Source: Polytrichum commune
Taxonomy: Eukaryota > Streptophyta > Polytrichopsida > Polytrichales > Polytrichaceae
Direction: 5' to 3'
DNA length: 64,000 nt
Assembly (NCBI GenBank): GCA_950295325.1
Contig: OX485807.1
Location: forward strand, 12,489,001 to 12,553,000
Shown here one piece after another: positions 10,019 through 22,780 of this stretch (positions are counted from its first letter, which is position 1; each line of letters begins with the position of its first letter). The notes under the pieces are model-generated. The model worked only from the letters and a program-made list of their open reading frames with translations. It was not told where the DNA came from and searched no databases. A program made the position numbers and the translations under genes.

Positions 10019-10927
10019 TCCATAAGAATCGATCGACCCTCACTTGACCACACATAATCCTAGCAATTCCCCTCTTAATATTTTCACTTGTCTTGGTGTG
10101 GTTATAATTTTTTTAGGAGGTGAGGAAAAGAACCTGCAAGCCCACTTAGGTGAAAGAATCCCAATAGGGGATAGGCATGTTCATGTTAATTTTTTGGTTA
10201 AGTCGGAGCATCACCTCCGCACCTTCCCGCAAATTAACACTCACCACAATACCGATTGTGAGGGGGTGACCTTCCGAGTAGATTATGTTAAAAGTCGAGG
10301 CTTCACCCTTCAACTTCTCACACCATCCACAATTCGGGAATTACCCTCTACGACGGATAACAACAATTACGAGTACAAAAGGCATTCCTTAATTAGTTAA
10401 TGAGTTCACTTTGAAGAAATAAACATACCTTGAGCAATCGCATCCCCCTGTGAGTTAGCACTCCCCTCAATCGTGACTCAATGTAACAACACCATAAACT
10501 TTGTGAAATATTAATTTAATCTAGAGCATGAAATGACAACTCCCAAAACTTTGAGACTCACCCCGAGGTGAGTGTCAAAGTTCAATGTCCTAAGGTGAAT
10601 TTACCCTCTAATGTTTTAATGAGCTACTCGGTTATAGGTTCCTTTTAAGTTCTTAGCAAATCCCCAAAAAGGTTGAGGACGTACCTTCGCCGCGCTCCTT
10701 CCTCAAAAATGAATTTGCGTAATTGACAATGCAATTCATTCCAAGGAATAGTTGAAATACAATGAATTCAAATGTAACCCAAAGAGAGAATACTTACCGA
10801 GTTTCGGGTGCTCCTTCCCTTCTCTCAAGTTTGTGTCTCCAATTTTTCCTAGTTGCCTCCAAGTCTCCTAGTCGCCTCCAAGTCTTGTAACTACCTTCCG
10901 CTTCGCTCCCGGCAGACGCACCAATTA
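10019..10927 (-). other. Untranslated leader of the complete unit, with primer-binding-like site
   Basis: 909 bp between the 5' LTR and gag. Directly inside the LTR the sense strand reads TAATTGGTGCGTCTGCCGGG; the TGG-led part (10923 down to 10904) resembles the TGGYGCC...CCGGGGA motif seen just inside the 5' LTR of many plant Gypsy elements. I do not assign a tRNA. The rest of the leader shows no sense-strand coding frame. Confidence 0.7.
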
Positions 10928-12522
10928 TGTGAGGCCAAACCCCCCACCCTTAAGCGTCCGTAGTCCGAGTAGTGGGTTTGGGCTCACATTCTTCCGCGGT
11001 ATTGGATTTGGACTTGGATGAGTCCATAGTGCAAGGTTCACCCTTCAAGTGGTCTTGGATTTAACTAGCTCCTTCATAAACCCAGCTCCTTCATAAACCC
11101 AGCTTCTTAGCTTCTAACTAAACAAACCCAGCTCCTTCATAAACCCAGGTCCTTCATGAACCCAGCTCCTTAGCTTCTAACTAAACAAACCCAGCTCTTT
11201 ACTTTCTAACTAAACAAACCCAGCTCCTTCATAAACCCAGCTCCTTCATGAACCCACAACTTTGTAGTTGTAATCCCCAACTACCTCACTAATTATTCAA
11301 GCCCTTAACTAATCTTCCTACCTAATTTCCCTAATTCTACTAACAACCCCTTTCTAATCACACAATTCTTCTCTAATCCTAAAATCCTAAAATCCTAGAG
11401 AGGAGAGGGGGAGAGAGAATTTCCTAACTTCACTAAGACTAACTAATCCACACAAGTATATTTTTGCACTCATCACAACATCAAGTGCTCAACTCTTAAA
11501 CATGGAACTTACAACCACGTGTATTCAAAACATGAACTTTAAGTACCACAAATTGGAATCATGAATTAACTTTAAAATCCTTCACGTCAACACTAATTCT
11601 ACCAAGAGGTCAAGCCCTCTTCAAGGCTAACAAGCCTTGGCTCTCAAACTAAAAACTAAGCACACACATGTGCTCCAATATGGCTTCCCACACCCACACT
11701 TATAACTCGTGGGGTGCCTTGGAGCACAAAGGAAAGAGAGGATGAGTGAGGGAAGAATGAGGGATTATATAGTAAGCTTGAGGGGGTGAGCACCCTCAAG
11801 GCTCACGATAAGCCCTTGAGATTTCCTCCTACTTAGTAGGCGCCAATCCTATCTTCTAAGTCTTCCTCCCTCAAATGATCAACAAGGATCCTAATTCGAA
11901 CATTTAACTAGCCTTGGCTTTCTACCTACCACACTTTACCAAACTTGGGATGCTTAACTAGCCTTGGCTTTCTACCTACCACACTTTACCAAACTTGGGA
12001 TGCTTCAACCCAAACTTAGCCTCCTTCGCTTTCCGCCGCCATAACTTTCTCCCCTTACTTTCCCAAATCGTCGCTCACCACTTAATTCAAACCACGATGC
12101 TTAACTCGTGATTTGATTGGTGCTTTGAGAATTTGCTTATCCTCCACCTTGCATTCTTCCTTGGGCCTCCCCCATTAAGTGGCCATGATGAGGTGGTCCA
12201 CTTGTGCGCTCCATGTGATCCTCCATTCATCCCAATTCGAATGCACTTGCCTCTTGAGTCACTTTGGTTGTCTCCATCCATTTGTACTAGCCTACTCACT
12301 AACTACTCAATCCAAGTTCTCCTTACCTATCCTCATTCACTCAAATCCTTCCGAAGGTAAAAACACAATAACAACTCACATCCTAGCCTCTTACAACATG
12401 GTACTTCTAAGACTAACATTTCACTCTTTTTATATTTTTGTGAAGTAACATGCTACTTCAAAGTGCATCAACTAACGTTTCAAGGGTCTAAGACTAAATG
12501 TGGGCACCCTTTTGGGCTCACA
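10928..12522 (-). repeat. 5' LTR of the complete unit
   Basis: Second LTR, matching 2804-4398 base for base wherever I compared, including the minisatellite (11067-11256), the 50-bp duplication (11905-12004) and the TATA box (11765-11772). It ends GGGCTCACA at 12522, where retrotransposon sequence stops and flanking DNA begins. Confidence 0.93.
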
Positions 12523-14534
12523 CTTGCCCACATGGACCATCCACACACAAGGAACCACATTGTACTTTACTGACATTGTAGGTTTACCACATTGTTTATG
12601 GTGTTTGCAACCTTATTGTGGGCTCAATATGCAACTCAATATGCAATCTTGATTGTTGGACCAGAATGGAAATTGTTTCATATTGTTAGTAACTGTAAGT
12701 CACATGTATTGTCATTTCAAGTTTCAACATCAAATTGAAATGCAAAAGTTACTAAAAAGGTATAGTGCACATTTTTTCTTCTTCTTTTGAAACAATCATA
12801 AAGGCCCTTCCATAAAATTTAACCCTTAAGAGCCCAAGAGGCTTGAACTAGACCTCTACAAGCACAAAATGAATCATTTTAGCTTCATACTTCTAGTTTG
12901 AGTTGATTGTGTCAAAAGTGACCCAATCTAACTTCACTTCTTCTTAAAGTATGCAATTTTAATCAACCGATAGCTTCAATGTGATGAAAACATTATTGAA
13001 GATTTAAATACAAACCCATACTTTGTATGACGATTATCAATGTCACATGTGAATACATTTTCGTTTTGATCTTGATATAAAATAATGTACAAAATAATAT
13101 TTCAAACCCCCAAGTTTAAAAAATGGTCTTAAAACTCTGTGAGACTTGTGGAAACTGTGTCCATATGCCATGCACTGGAAATCCTACGTCCTTTAAGGAT
13201 TGTAGTAAATAACAAACTTTGAATGATGTTCACGTTTCAAACACATAGTCCAATCTCACTATGACATGTGTCTTGTGGTGTTCAAGCTTTTGAGTATAAA
13301 GCCTTGCCATATATGCAATTCTCAAAATATAACCACTTAACGAGAGTGAGCACACATGGCCCACATACCGCTTAAGTATGCGAAAAATCAATCTAGGGAG
13401 CAAAGCTCTAGTAATGTGTGAAAACGACAATGGTTTTGAAAGCTTACAAGAAGTACCAAAGGTACAAACCGAAGGAGGGGAAGTGGGCATAAGTGGGTAT
13501 AAGTGGTGGGTTCAAGTGGTGTAAGTGGTTGGTTCCGTTGGAAATTTAAAGGCAAGTACGGGCGTGCTATACTACGGGCCATGGACTCCCCTTCTTTTGA
13601 TGGAAGTTAGTATCATACAAGTGTATTGGGACGATAAAGAAAGCGTGACCTAAGTTAGTGCGGGTCCATCCATGCCATAGGGTTTAAGGTATTACCTCTT
13701 TGGTCACGGACAAGGACATTGAGCCGAATTTCTAAAAAAAATCATAACCCAACAAACTTGGAGCGTTGGGATTTCAACAAGATAAAAAACCCGAAGAGGC
13801 TCATGACGGTAAGGAACATGAGTGTCTTGTCCTTGCTAGAGCTCTCGGTAGATTCTTACTTGTTATCTATCTATTGTAAATTGTTGTTACAGTCGTAATA
13901 TTGGAAGTCAATAAGACTAGAGATGAAATTGCACAAGCATGTACATATACACAAAGGCATATGAACAATGATGAGAGTGAGATGATCTCATGTTCTCCTT
14001 GCTTTGCCTTTGATTGCTCTTCTGCTTTTCTTTGGTTCATACAGACAATATGGGATAACTCTTATCCCTCTTCGGACTAGCGTTATGGTCTTGTTCTAAC
14101 CTTATTGTTTCTCATGCCTCTTCCATTACATTCTATTGACTATGAGGAATCTAATGCTCTACCTTCGACACATAAGCCTACACTAATATGTGCAATTTGG
14201 TTGCCCCACGCTAATATGTTTTGACACTTCACACTATTTTGAATAATTATTACCACGGTAACAAAACACATGGATTTTTTTCTTATAGTGTTTCTATGCC
14301 GAAGAATAATAAAGTTCTAATTCTTTGCAATATGATTTTAACCAAGGTAATTTAAGCATGGGTACATAGGCAATCCATTTGCAAAGGCAACCTAATTTGC
14401 ACATACGGGTTGGCTATGGTCTCGGGGTCACTTCATATGGCTTGGTTTTCATCCGGGGTGTACTTAACATAGCATGTATGAAACCACGACTTTGTACTAT
14501 AAGAAATTTAATGCGGGTTTTGGGTTATCTACTC
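12523..14534. other. No gene seen; flanking AT-rich DNA
   Basis: No open frame resembles a known protein. A short imperfect tandem of AAGTGG-type units lies at about 13482-13530. A segment near 13205-13290 weakly resembles text near 36.6 kb and 50.7 kb and may be an old dispersed repeat. Confidence 0.6.
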
Positions 14535-14537
14535 TAA

Positions 14538-15666
14538 GGGCCGGTTTACACTATGGACCATGAAGTCGGACCATGGAAGATGGCCTTTGTCAATGATCCG
14601 AGTTCATGGTCCAACTTCCATGGTCCGACTTCATTAAAAATTAGTTTTGAGAGCCTTGGGCCCCTCACTAGGTGTAAACCGAATGTGGACCAAGAAGAAT
14701 GACCACGCACCAAAAAGTGAAGGTGCTGATTATTTTAATACATGCCCAAAAAGGGCAATTTTGAAAAAAAAATTAAGTTTTATCATTCCTTGTATTCTCT
14801 TGGGCTTCACTTGTCTTCACTTCTTATTAAATGTGTCAAAGATGTGGCTTGCAAATCTTCTCACAACAAATTTTACAAAAAAAAATGAGCAATTTAATTT
14901 GTACATGCTCAATGTAATTTACATGTGACATGTACCTTGTGTTGTCACTACACTAAGTAGGATATTTAGTGTTTGATTATATTTAATGTTGTTACCACCC
15001 CACCTTGCTCAACACTAATTTACAATTCTTTGATAATTAGTGCTAGAAGATTTCCCATTGCACTTCTTTTGACTACCCTGATCTACAGTCGCTAGACCAC
15101 TACAATTTTTTCTTTTTTCTTTTGCAACTGCATTTAAATTTTTTTTTGAGGTGTGTAATATATCGTTGGAAAGGTATTTTCAAGACCTTTTCGACGGTAT
15201 ATTACAAGCCCAAAATTTCCAAACATTGCATTTGGTAGACCAAAAAAACAAATCTGCACTTGAATTCTTGAGTTCTAGATGTCCCACGTTGTTTGGTGAA
15301 ACACGTGTGAGCCGGTTTAAGGGGTAGGGCAAGGTAATGCCAATATGTCTCATGGGCTATGGTATAATTAAGGCACATAAAAGGTAGATTCATTAAACAA
15401 TTATTGAAATGGTATTTCTCTGACATGGGCCCTTACCTTTTCCTACCAGACCACCTCTCTTGCCTCTCTCACCGCAAAACCTGTTGGACCATGTCAGTGC
15501 ATGTATTAGGCCTTAAAAATTATATTTTGGGGACCTCGACCTCCATGGTCCCTCTGCCATTTGTTCCTTAGTGTAAACCGAAGTTGTCCCGGGAGAACTT
15601 CAACAGCCAATCAATTGTCTTGCAGAGCCCTGGTCCATCTTCATGGTCCATAGTGTAAACTTGCCC
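14538..15666. mobile_element. PIF/Harbinger-like non-autonomous DNA transposon
   Basis: The ends form terminal inverted repeats: left GGGCCGGTTTACACTATGG, right complement GGGCAAGTTTACACTATGG, continuing through ACCATGAAG. Both sides carry the trinucleotide TAA (14535-14537 and 15667-15669). A three-base TWA duplication with GGG-led ends is characteristic of PIF/Harbinger. Subterminal copies of the TGTAAACCGAA motif recur at about 14671 and 15572. No transposase is visible. A 100-bp piece of a different MITE family (14947-15046) lies inside. Confidence 0.8.
14947..15046. repeat. Fragment of the ACTACACTA MITE family nested in the Harbinger element
   Basis: Begins ACTACACTAAGTAGGATATT and runs through CTTGCTCAACACTAATT. 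It matches, in inverted orientation, the right half of the intact copy at 34110-34448. A shorter related scrap is near 43325-43360. Confidence 0.7.
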
Positions 15667-15669
15667 TAA

Positions 15670-16943
15670 TATACAACAAGAGTGTGGTGGTGGTGGTGTG
15701 GTTGTCATCCTACCACCTCTTCCCAGTCCCCATTATTTTAGAATGGTGGGGAACCACGTTAAAGTGATGTGTCATATGCACGGGTGCAGAGGGCCATGAC
15801 GCACATGCTTATGCTAGTATAGGTATTCGTAGATATAAAATATGTAAATATTAGGATAAAGGTAAGTGTACCCCAAAGTCTCCTTATGATTTCTCACAAG
15901 ATGAGTATTTTCTTCATATATAGAGGATTTTTAATGAGAAGTCCCAAATGCACATAACATTCATTCTTAAGGAAGCCCCCCCCCCCCTCCCCACTTTTCC
16001 ACCTCCAAGGGTTCTTATAAGCTGCCAACCTTATGCAACTTGTGCATAAGGTTTGTGCTCTCTTGAGATCATCACACATAACTTGAGTTGAAGCTCAATC
16101 TTGCAAGTCTAATGAGTCAAACTAAAAGACTTTAGCTTGTACATGCCTAAGATGGCAAATTCTTTGTCTTAAGGTTGGACCCTATTTTTTTAACGACTTT
16201 TAAGTTCAAGCCCTACCTTGAACTTGTAATCATGTCATCAAGTCCAATGACTATAAGTTCAACTTCTTGCCTGCACTTGAAAATCAATCCAAAATGAGAA
16301 GAAACCGAGCTCCAACATCTTAGGCACAAATAGAAGCTCATATTATTCGGCCTTGGTCCACTAAAATGAAAAGCCTTGAGCTTGAACTCAAGCTCTATGT
16401 GATCGGCTCTTTGAGGATTGAATAAGTTTGACGTTTGATAGCTTTGAGCAAAAAGAAATGACTTTGTTTCCTAGTACTAAAGGATTGTATTAGCCATGCA
16501 CTTGTTGTGTTCCAAAGTGACATCTAAATTGTTTCATTGTTCTTTGATTCTTTCCATATCACAAGATGAAGCCTTGTTCAATGTGTATGGAATTCTTAAG
16601 TTGCTTCGATGACAATCTAAATTTAAGGCAATTGAGCCAATTGCTCAAGATAACTTATAGTTGCTTTAGGTACATATATCTTGGTCCTTCAACCTTGACA
16701 TGAGTCATCATGTGTTCCCTCAATGAACTTTTTTAAAAACCATTCAATGAGATTTTGTCAAAAGCCACCACCGAAATCTCAATGCCATAGATGACAAAGC
16801 GAAGTGTTATGAAAGCCTTGAAAAATGAAATGCATGGAGGGAGCGAAATTCATGTTATCAAATGTTTACCTATCTATTGTAATTACCGATATATGACATT
16901 TTTAGGAACAAATTGTAGTTGATGAATACATGGACACAAGTAG
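15670..16943. other. No gene seen; poly-C tract
   Basis: No frame of recognisable coding character. A run of 12 C lies at 15976-15987. The rest is unassigned AT-rich DNA. Confidence 0.55.
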
Positions 16944-16951
16944 CTTCAAAA

Positions 16952-17804
16952 CATGGGTAGATCACTCTAAGGCATTTTTGTGCACCACGTGCGGCTGGGG
17001 TTTTTTTTGTTTTGGGGCTATTTACCTTCAAGGGTTGAATTAAAGCCTCCCTATAATTACTTAAATTTCAAAAATGGCCCATTTGTTTGCACCCTTCCAT
17101 TACATATATTGTCCAAGTCACTGCAATTTTTTGTACTCTATATTCCTTTTAAGTAATTTTGGACAGACGGAAATCCCAATTATCATCCATCCCCGTGGGT
17201 CCTAAACCCATTTACATATCATACTAAACATACCTTCTAGGATCCTTATCTTCAACCCCTATATTAATTTTACAAAAAAATAATGGCCCACGTTTTATGT
17301 CCATCTAACTTACTTATAATGGGATTGTCTACATTTATGTAACGTGTATTACATATTTATTGTTTATTGTTTATTTACAACCTCTCATTCAACTAGGACT
17401 CCTTTACTAGAAGACTAGAGGCGCTACCCTGAGTGCTCTAGCAGTCCTAAAGGTAAAGGGAGTTAACTAGTTGAAGCTATGGTTTTACACTTGGTTCTAC
17501 CTCGTAAGTAACGATCATTAGTTAAGTGCACTTAGAATTATCCTAAAGGCATGGAGGGAGAGCTTGCTAGCATATACTTAACTACTAGTTGGAGGTGGCC
17601 TCAACTCATAGTAGTATCTAGTATATAAGCTCTAAGGTTGGGAGGAACATGCCTCTTGAATCTCATAATATTTGAGAACGTTACAATTTAATAGCCCCTT
17701 CATTATTTGTAATTCCTTTATAGCATTTTTATTTCAAATGATTTTAATCCTCTCTATATTATGTCGCATGTCGTTTTTAAAATGCACTAAGTGATCTACC
17801 CGTG
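16952..17804. mobile_element. hAT-like non-autonomous DNA transposon with 8-bp target duplication
   Basis: Left end CATGGGTAGATCACT and right complement CACGGGTAGATCACT form inverted termini, extended by AGGCATTTTT and GTGCATTTT. Each side is flanked by the same 8 bases, CTTCAAAA (16944-16951 and 17805-17812). Eight-base duplications with CA-led ends are typical of hAT elements. The 853-bp interior contains no transposase frame. A diverged, longer relative lies at about 19178-20935. Confidence 0.8.
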
Positions 17805-17812
17805 CTTCAAAA

Positions 17813-19177
17813 GCACGCCCATTATCGGTGTTGCAATTATAGATTTTTTTAAAATTGTCGAACCCTTGAATACATTCATTGGTTAGTATTTGATAAAACA
17901 TTTGAATGATTTATACCAACAACAATGCTTACCTCGGGGGGGGGGGGTAGTCATTGGTTGGAGTAGCAATATACGTGCGAACAAATGATAGGGTATTTTT
18001 AAAACATGGGGGCTAAAAATTATAAATGGACTTAAGAGTAATATAGGGTATCAAAAATGGCACTGGACATCTTTAAAGTACTATAGGGTATAGAATAATA
18101 GGTAATTTGGAATTATAAGTAATGCAAGCCATTTTTCTATTAACCCAAAGTAGAAATTTACATAATGATAGCATGTGAAAAAAAGAAGAGAATTGAAAGT
18201 AATACCCCCTTATAAAATAGTGGTTGTTCGCACCTATATCCTTAACTTTTTAACACACTGCCCCCCCCCCCCCCCCGAGATGCTTACGATATTGACAACA
18301 ATTAGTCGTGGTTTAAATTTATATATCTATGACCTTCAATGTCCACATAATGAATGTCCAAATAATGAATCAACAAATGTTTCGAATGTTGCCACTTGGT
18401 TAGGCTTTTACAAAAATGAATCACATTTGTTTCATTATTTATTGGAAACTCTTTGGAAAACCAGAACGCGTAAAATTGCATTAGACATGTCAGCCGCTCA
18501 ACCACAAAAATCATATGTGATGTAGAGGGGTCAACTTTGAGATCACAACAATCTTTGACGTTGGTTATCCTAATTTAATGTATGTGCACAATAGTTTACA
18601 TAGGCACGCATGCGCTTTGGGGTGGGGGAAGATAATTCCAATCAAATGATGAATCTCATCTCCCTTAGCTTGTAGGTGTGCCGCACGCATAACCTCAATG
18701 GGTGACTAGTTTAAATCCTTGGCACTTCATTCAAATTTGGTATGTCATGAACACTTGAATTCTTTGGGTAACTTGGACTAAACTATAAGGTAAGTATATT
18801 GTATAATCAATCCAACACATGACCAAAAACCAACTCCTAAAAATTTTGTACAATACATACATATTCATTATGATGATGTACACAATCTGTACACATGATA
18901 TAGATGTTTGTTTTAAGTCCCCTGCAACTGGAACTTTAAACCCTTGTAACATTTGCATACAATGTCCAAACAATGTGTTCTTTAGTGAATTGAAATGCTC
19001 TTGATCTTGCAAAAAGAAAACACACACACACACACACACTTACACTTTGTGTATAGTATTCACATAGATGGGTAATGTGGTCAAGCATATTTGATAGATC
19101 GACAAGGACTTTGAAAATATGGCAGGAACTCATGACCAATGGTCATAGATTTACTAGACTTTATTCATCTTATTATT
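17813..19177. other. No gene seen; homopolymers and a CA microsatellite
   Basis: Contains 12 G at 17936-17947, 16 C at 18261-18276 and (CA)n at 19021-19039. A weak tRNA-like A/B-box pair at about 18668-18725 (TAGCTTGTAGG and AGTTTAAATCC) might be a SINE relic. No coding frame is convincing. Confidence 0.5.
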
Positions 19178-20935
19178 GGATAGGTCACTTTATAGGATTT
19201 TTGTGCATCACGAGTGGCTGACAACTATTTGTGTGAGGGCTATGTACCTCCACATCATGATCTAAAAGCTCCCTACAATTATTTAATTCTCTAAAATGAC
19301 ATATTTATTCCACCCCGCCATTAGTTATATTGCCAATGTTACTACAAATGTTTTGGTGGTCTATACCCGAGGGAGGGGGGGGGGGGCTCTTTACACCACG
19401 TACAAACTAATGTGAGTGTAAGAAGGGGTATTATTTGAAGCATAAGGGAGAGGTATAAATTTTCTTTAGTGTGTACATTTAAAAAGGCTATTAAGAATCT
19501 TGAAGCAAGGGTAGATGCACGTAAGGGGGCTTCAAGATTTAAAGAAAAATTTAACAATAGGTGTGCTAGTTTCATCCAATTCACATTTTCATCCATTATT
19601 GTCACGTGATAATAATGCCCTATGACTACCTTGTTCATTTTTGTTAGGGTTTGCATTTGGGTTCTAAATTTGATAAACTGGAGGCTCTTGGGGTGCTCAC
19701 AAACTCCCTTGTGTTTTGCTCTCTAGATCATGGATAAGTTACCGTGCCATTGTTTTGGTTTTTGGTTTGCTTGATGCAATTGCTAAGTTACATGCTATGG
19801 ATGAAAACTTGTTTGTTGACTTTCTCATAAGAAAGTGAAAGCATGTTTATATGTAATAAATGCCTATCAAAATCATGATTTAAATTTTGCATATATGTGG
19901 TGGAGGTATTTATCACATTGAAATTGAAAAAGCTTAGTACAAATACATGAGTCTGTTTTGTAGCATGCCATTAGTACATACCCATTTGCTTTTCTCTATA
20001 AACTTCTTGTATATAGGGGATTTGATTTCATAGCGATCCACGCATGTCATTTTGGTTTCCAATGAAGAGTCCACCCCCCGGGAGTCTACATTGCTTATCA
20101 TTAGTAATATTAATTAAAAAATAATCAAAAGTGTACACATTGGAAACATGGCGCAAAAAAACATGACAACAAAAAGGCATGATTCATACATACCATTGCA
20201 AAACCATACAAGTGCAACACTTCAAAAAGACACAACATTCAACTACAACAACATGAAGCAAATCGTTCCAAGAGTATAACATGAATGAAAAAATATAACA
20301 AGAAAATTTGACATAATTTTATAACTACTTATAAGTCTACAAATTCAAGGTTAATATTACATTACCATCATGCATCACAAACAAGGCTTAGGGTGGGAAC
20401 ACAACAAGAGTGAATGTGTGTTCATAAACACAACACCCACTCCATGGCAGTTTAGCCCAAACCACAATGTGTTGTTAACCTATATACTACTCTTTGCTTC
20501 CTTTGTATCGTAAACGCCAAATAAAAAGCCAAAAAACATTAATCTCGACAAAATGGAATTGAAATGGCTAGGTGTTGGCAAATGGGAGTGCGGGAGTGCA
20601 AGACGAGGAAGATGATTAGTAACAAGTGTTGGGATTTTTCATCCTTTTTGGGCATATGATGTTGCAATTTTCATCCAAATATTGTGAAGCATGCGTGAAA
20701 AACTAAGTCTACTCGATAGAAATCCTAAGGTCTGTATCTTGAACCCCAATATTATTAATAATAAATTAAATGATCCACATTTGAAGTCTATCTACATTAC
20801 TTGTAATGGGATTATACACTTCTTTACCGTCCCTAAATTATGTGGAAGTCTTTATAGATTTTATGTCAAATGAGTTTAATCCTCCCTATATCCTACTGCA
20901 CATCATCTTAAAATGCACCAGTTGACCTACCTGGG
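19178..20935. mobile_element. Probable diverged relative of the 16952-17804 hAT-like element
   Basis: The left end, GGATAGGTCACTTTATAGG followed by a TTTTTGTGCATCACG segment, matches the left end at 16954. The right end, AAAATGCACCAGTTGACC then TACCTGGG, is the inverted counterpart and matches the right end near 17780. Internal similarity includes the segment with TGTAATGGGATTAT (compare 17318). I found no target duplication. It contains a 12-G run at 19375-19386. Confidence 0.5.
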
Positions 20936-22466
20936 ATTTTGTTGTAGGACCTCACAATGCGATGTGCAATTACAAAGTAGTAGTTTTGGATTTCAATGTG
21001 CATGAGTTGTATTTTGGTTTGAAATGCACTTTGTTCCTTGCACTTAAGGTATTGAGGCCTTCAAGTAACACCTTCCCTTAGGTGACACCTATTTGTAATC
21101 CTCAAGCCGTTAACAAGTGAGTGCAAGAGTGCCATCAAGTAAGTCGCCGTTAAAAGTGATTAATCATATGTGTCATTAATTAAAGTATAGCACCACTTCG
21201 GCCATTCATAATAGTGTGTAAGAAGGAGGCAAGAACGCTTTTAGAAGAGCATCAATTGTGGCCAATCACAATGGCTAATCGGGCATCTACCCGCTCAACG
21301 AGGTGGTGTAAGAAGTCATTCACAAAAGGGGGAAAACATAGAAGATCCTCACATGCAATAAGGTTGATTTTGTGGCGATTCTCACTTAACATTCCAACAT
21401 CAATAGGACCCCCCCCCCCCCAGTTGAGAGTAAAAGGCTCTTCCCTTAGGATGACTTTGAGAACTTCGGTTGGTTGCATATGAATTTATTAATTTTTGAG
21501 TTATTTTTTTGTAAACTTTATATAGATTCGCTAATCTATAGATTTTTATTATTTTTCTTGAAATTTTTCCAAGCTACTTAGTCTTCTTGAAATAGAATTT
21601 AATTTTATCAAAGCGTCACTTTAAGGCCTCAACACCTTAGGATGGGAGAATTATGTTTAAAGCTTGGTTGAATCGGTGGTGGTTAAGTCAACAGACCTAT
21701 CCGAGGTCATATATGGGTGAAACAACTTGGGAGCTTTCATTCATCAATGCACGAGGGAGCGTCCTCATAGTAGATGTTTGTTCAACATCATGCACATTTT
21801 GCCTTTCGAGTTACCTCAATGGCAAATACTATACAACACCCCATGGTAGGGCAAGGCAATGGCTTCACAACGGTAGCTCAAGTGTGTTTAGCTCAAAGCA
21901 TTGAATACCTAACTACCCGACTACCCGAATACCCAAGGGGGATATCGGCATTCCACTAAAAAAAACATATCATAATATACAATAAAAGATAGGGTTCTAT
22001 AAAATCTTTCAAAATATAAATCATGAAAGGACGAAAAAGAAAACTACAAATTTGAAAATACAATAGTTTTGTTTCAAGAACATTCATCAAAATTTTACAA
22101 TGAATATTCACACTACTTCATAGTCCCCTTTGAAAATACCCCTTATCTCAAGTGGTTCATATCTCCATAGGGGACTTGGGAGTGAACCCCCCCCCCCCCC
22201 CGCCCGCCCCTCCCTAGAATTGAATACTAAGACCATTTGATGTGAGCATGACATGCTCACCCAACTTAAGCCCATTGAACAAAACCATCCCCAACCCTAC
22301 AAGTTCTTTGGTAACACACATTGATTCCAAAGCGGACCAAATCTAGGCACGCTCCTCACACACACCATCTCTAGGCTACCTACAACAACACACGGCCGAT
22401 GTGCCTCGATTCTCGGCCGTTAAGTTAACGCATACCGAGGGGAGATTAATCACCTTCTCCCCGCAT
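20936..22466. other. No gene seen; dispersed repeat ending in poly-C
   Basis: Short frames here resemble nothing I know. A run of 13 C lies at 21409-21421. A segment at about 22080-22205 (containing CTTATCTCAAGTGGTTCATA, then 15 C at 22187-22201) recurs at about 41400-41530, also ending in poly-C, so it is a dispersed repeat. The part 22255-22460 is unassigned. Confidence 0.5.
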
Positions 22467-22780
22467 CAAAACCCCTAACAAACGAGGCCATGTTGAATAA
22501 GAAGGAAGTAACATTAGGCGGCCGAGGAATTGCCAAATTTGGCACAAAACCTCAAACAAACAAGGCCATGTTCAATAAGAAGGAAGTAACATTAGGCAGC
22601 CGAGGAATTGTCAAATTTGGCACAAAACCTCTAACAAACGAGGCCATGTTCAATAAGAAGGAAGTAACATTAGGCAGCCGAGGAATTGTCAAATTTGGCA
22701 CAAAACCTCTAACAAACGAGGCCATGTTGAATAAGGAGGAAGTAACATTAGGCGGCCGAGGAATTGTCAAATTTGGCACG
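22467..22780. repeat. 78-bp minisatellite, four units, open in frame
   Basis: Four units of 78 bp, starting at about 22468, 22546, 22624 and 22702, each carrying AACAAACGAGGCCATGTT and GAAGTAACATTAGGC. Because 78 is 26 codons, the array is open in at least one frame on both strands; the plus frame (22490-22783) encodes repeats beginning MFNKKEVTLG and the minus frame a VPNLTIPRLPNVTS-type unit. The units differ by only a few substitutions. No known protein is recognised, so I treat it as a minisatellite rather than a gene. Confidence 0.85.

Larger units (their letters stand above)
2804..12522 (-). mobile_element. Ty3/Gypsy LTR retrotransposon, one complete unit (LTR-internal-LTR)
   Basis: The unit has two 1595-bp LTRs (2804-4398 and 10928-12522) around a 6529-bp internal region whose gag-pol runs on the minus strand, so the right-hand LTR is the 5' LTR. 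The LTRs start TGTGAGGCC and end GGGCTCACA on the plus strand, giving the usual TG...CA ends. I saw no differences between the LTRs by eye, which suggests recent insertion or recent duplication. Domain order PR, RT, RNase H, integrase, with no chromodomain at the end, places it among non-chromoviral Ty3/Gypsy elements. The right flank begins CTTGC; its matching target duplicate would lie left of this window. It is probably non-autonomous because reverse transcriptase is largely deleted. Confidence 0.93.

Noticed and set aside
18660-18730. Possible tRNA gene
   Set aside because: A/B-box-like words exist but no cloverleaf arms pair; at best a SINE relic.
22467-22780. CRISPR-like regular repeat
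   Set aside because: Units are directly adjacent without spacers, in a plant genome; it is a minisatellite.
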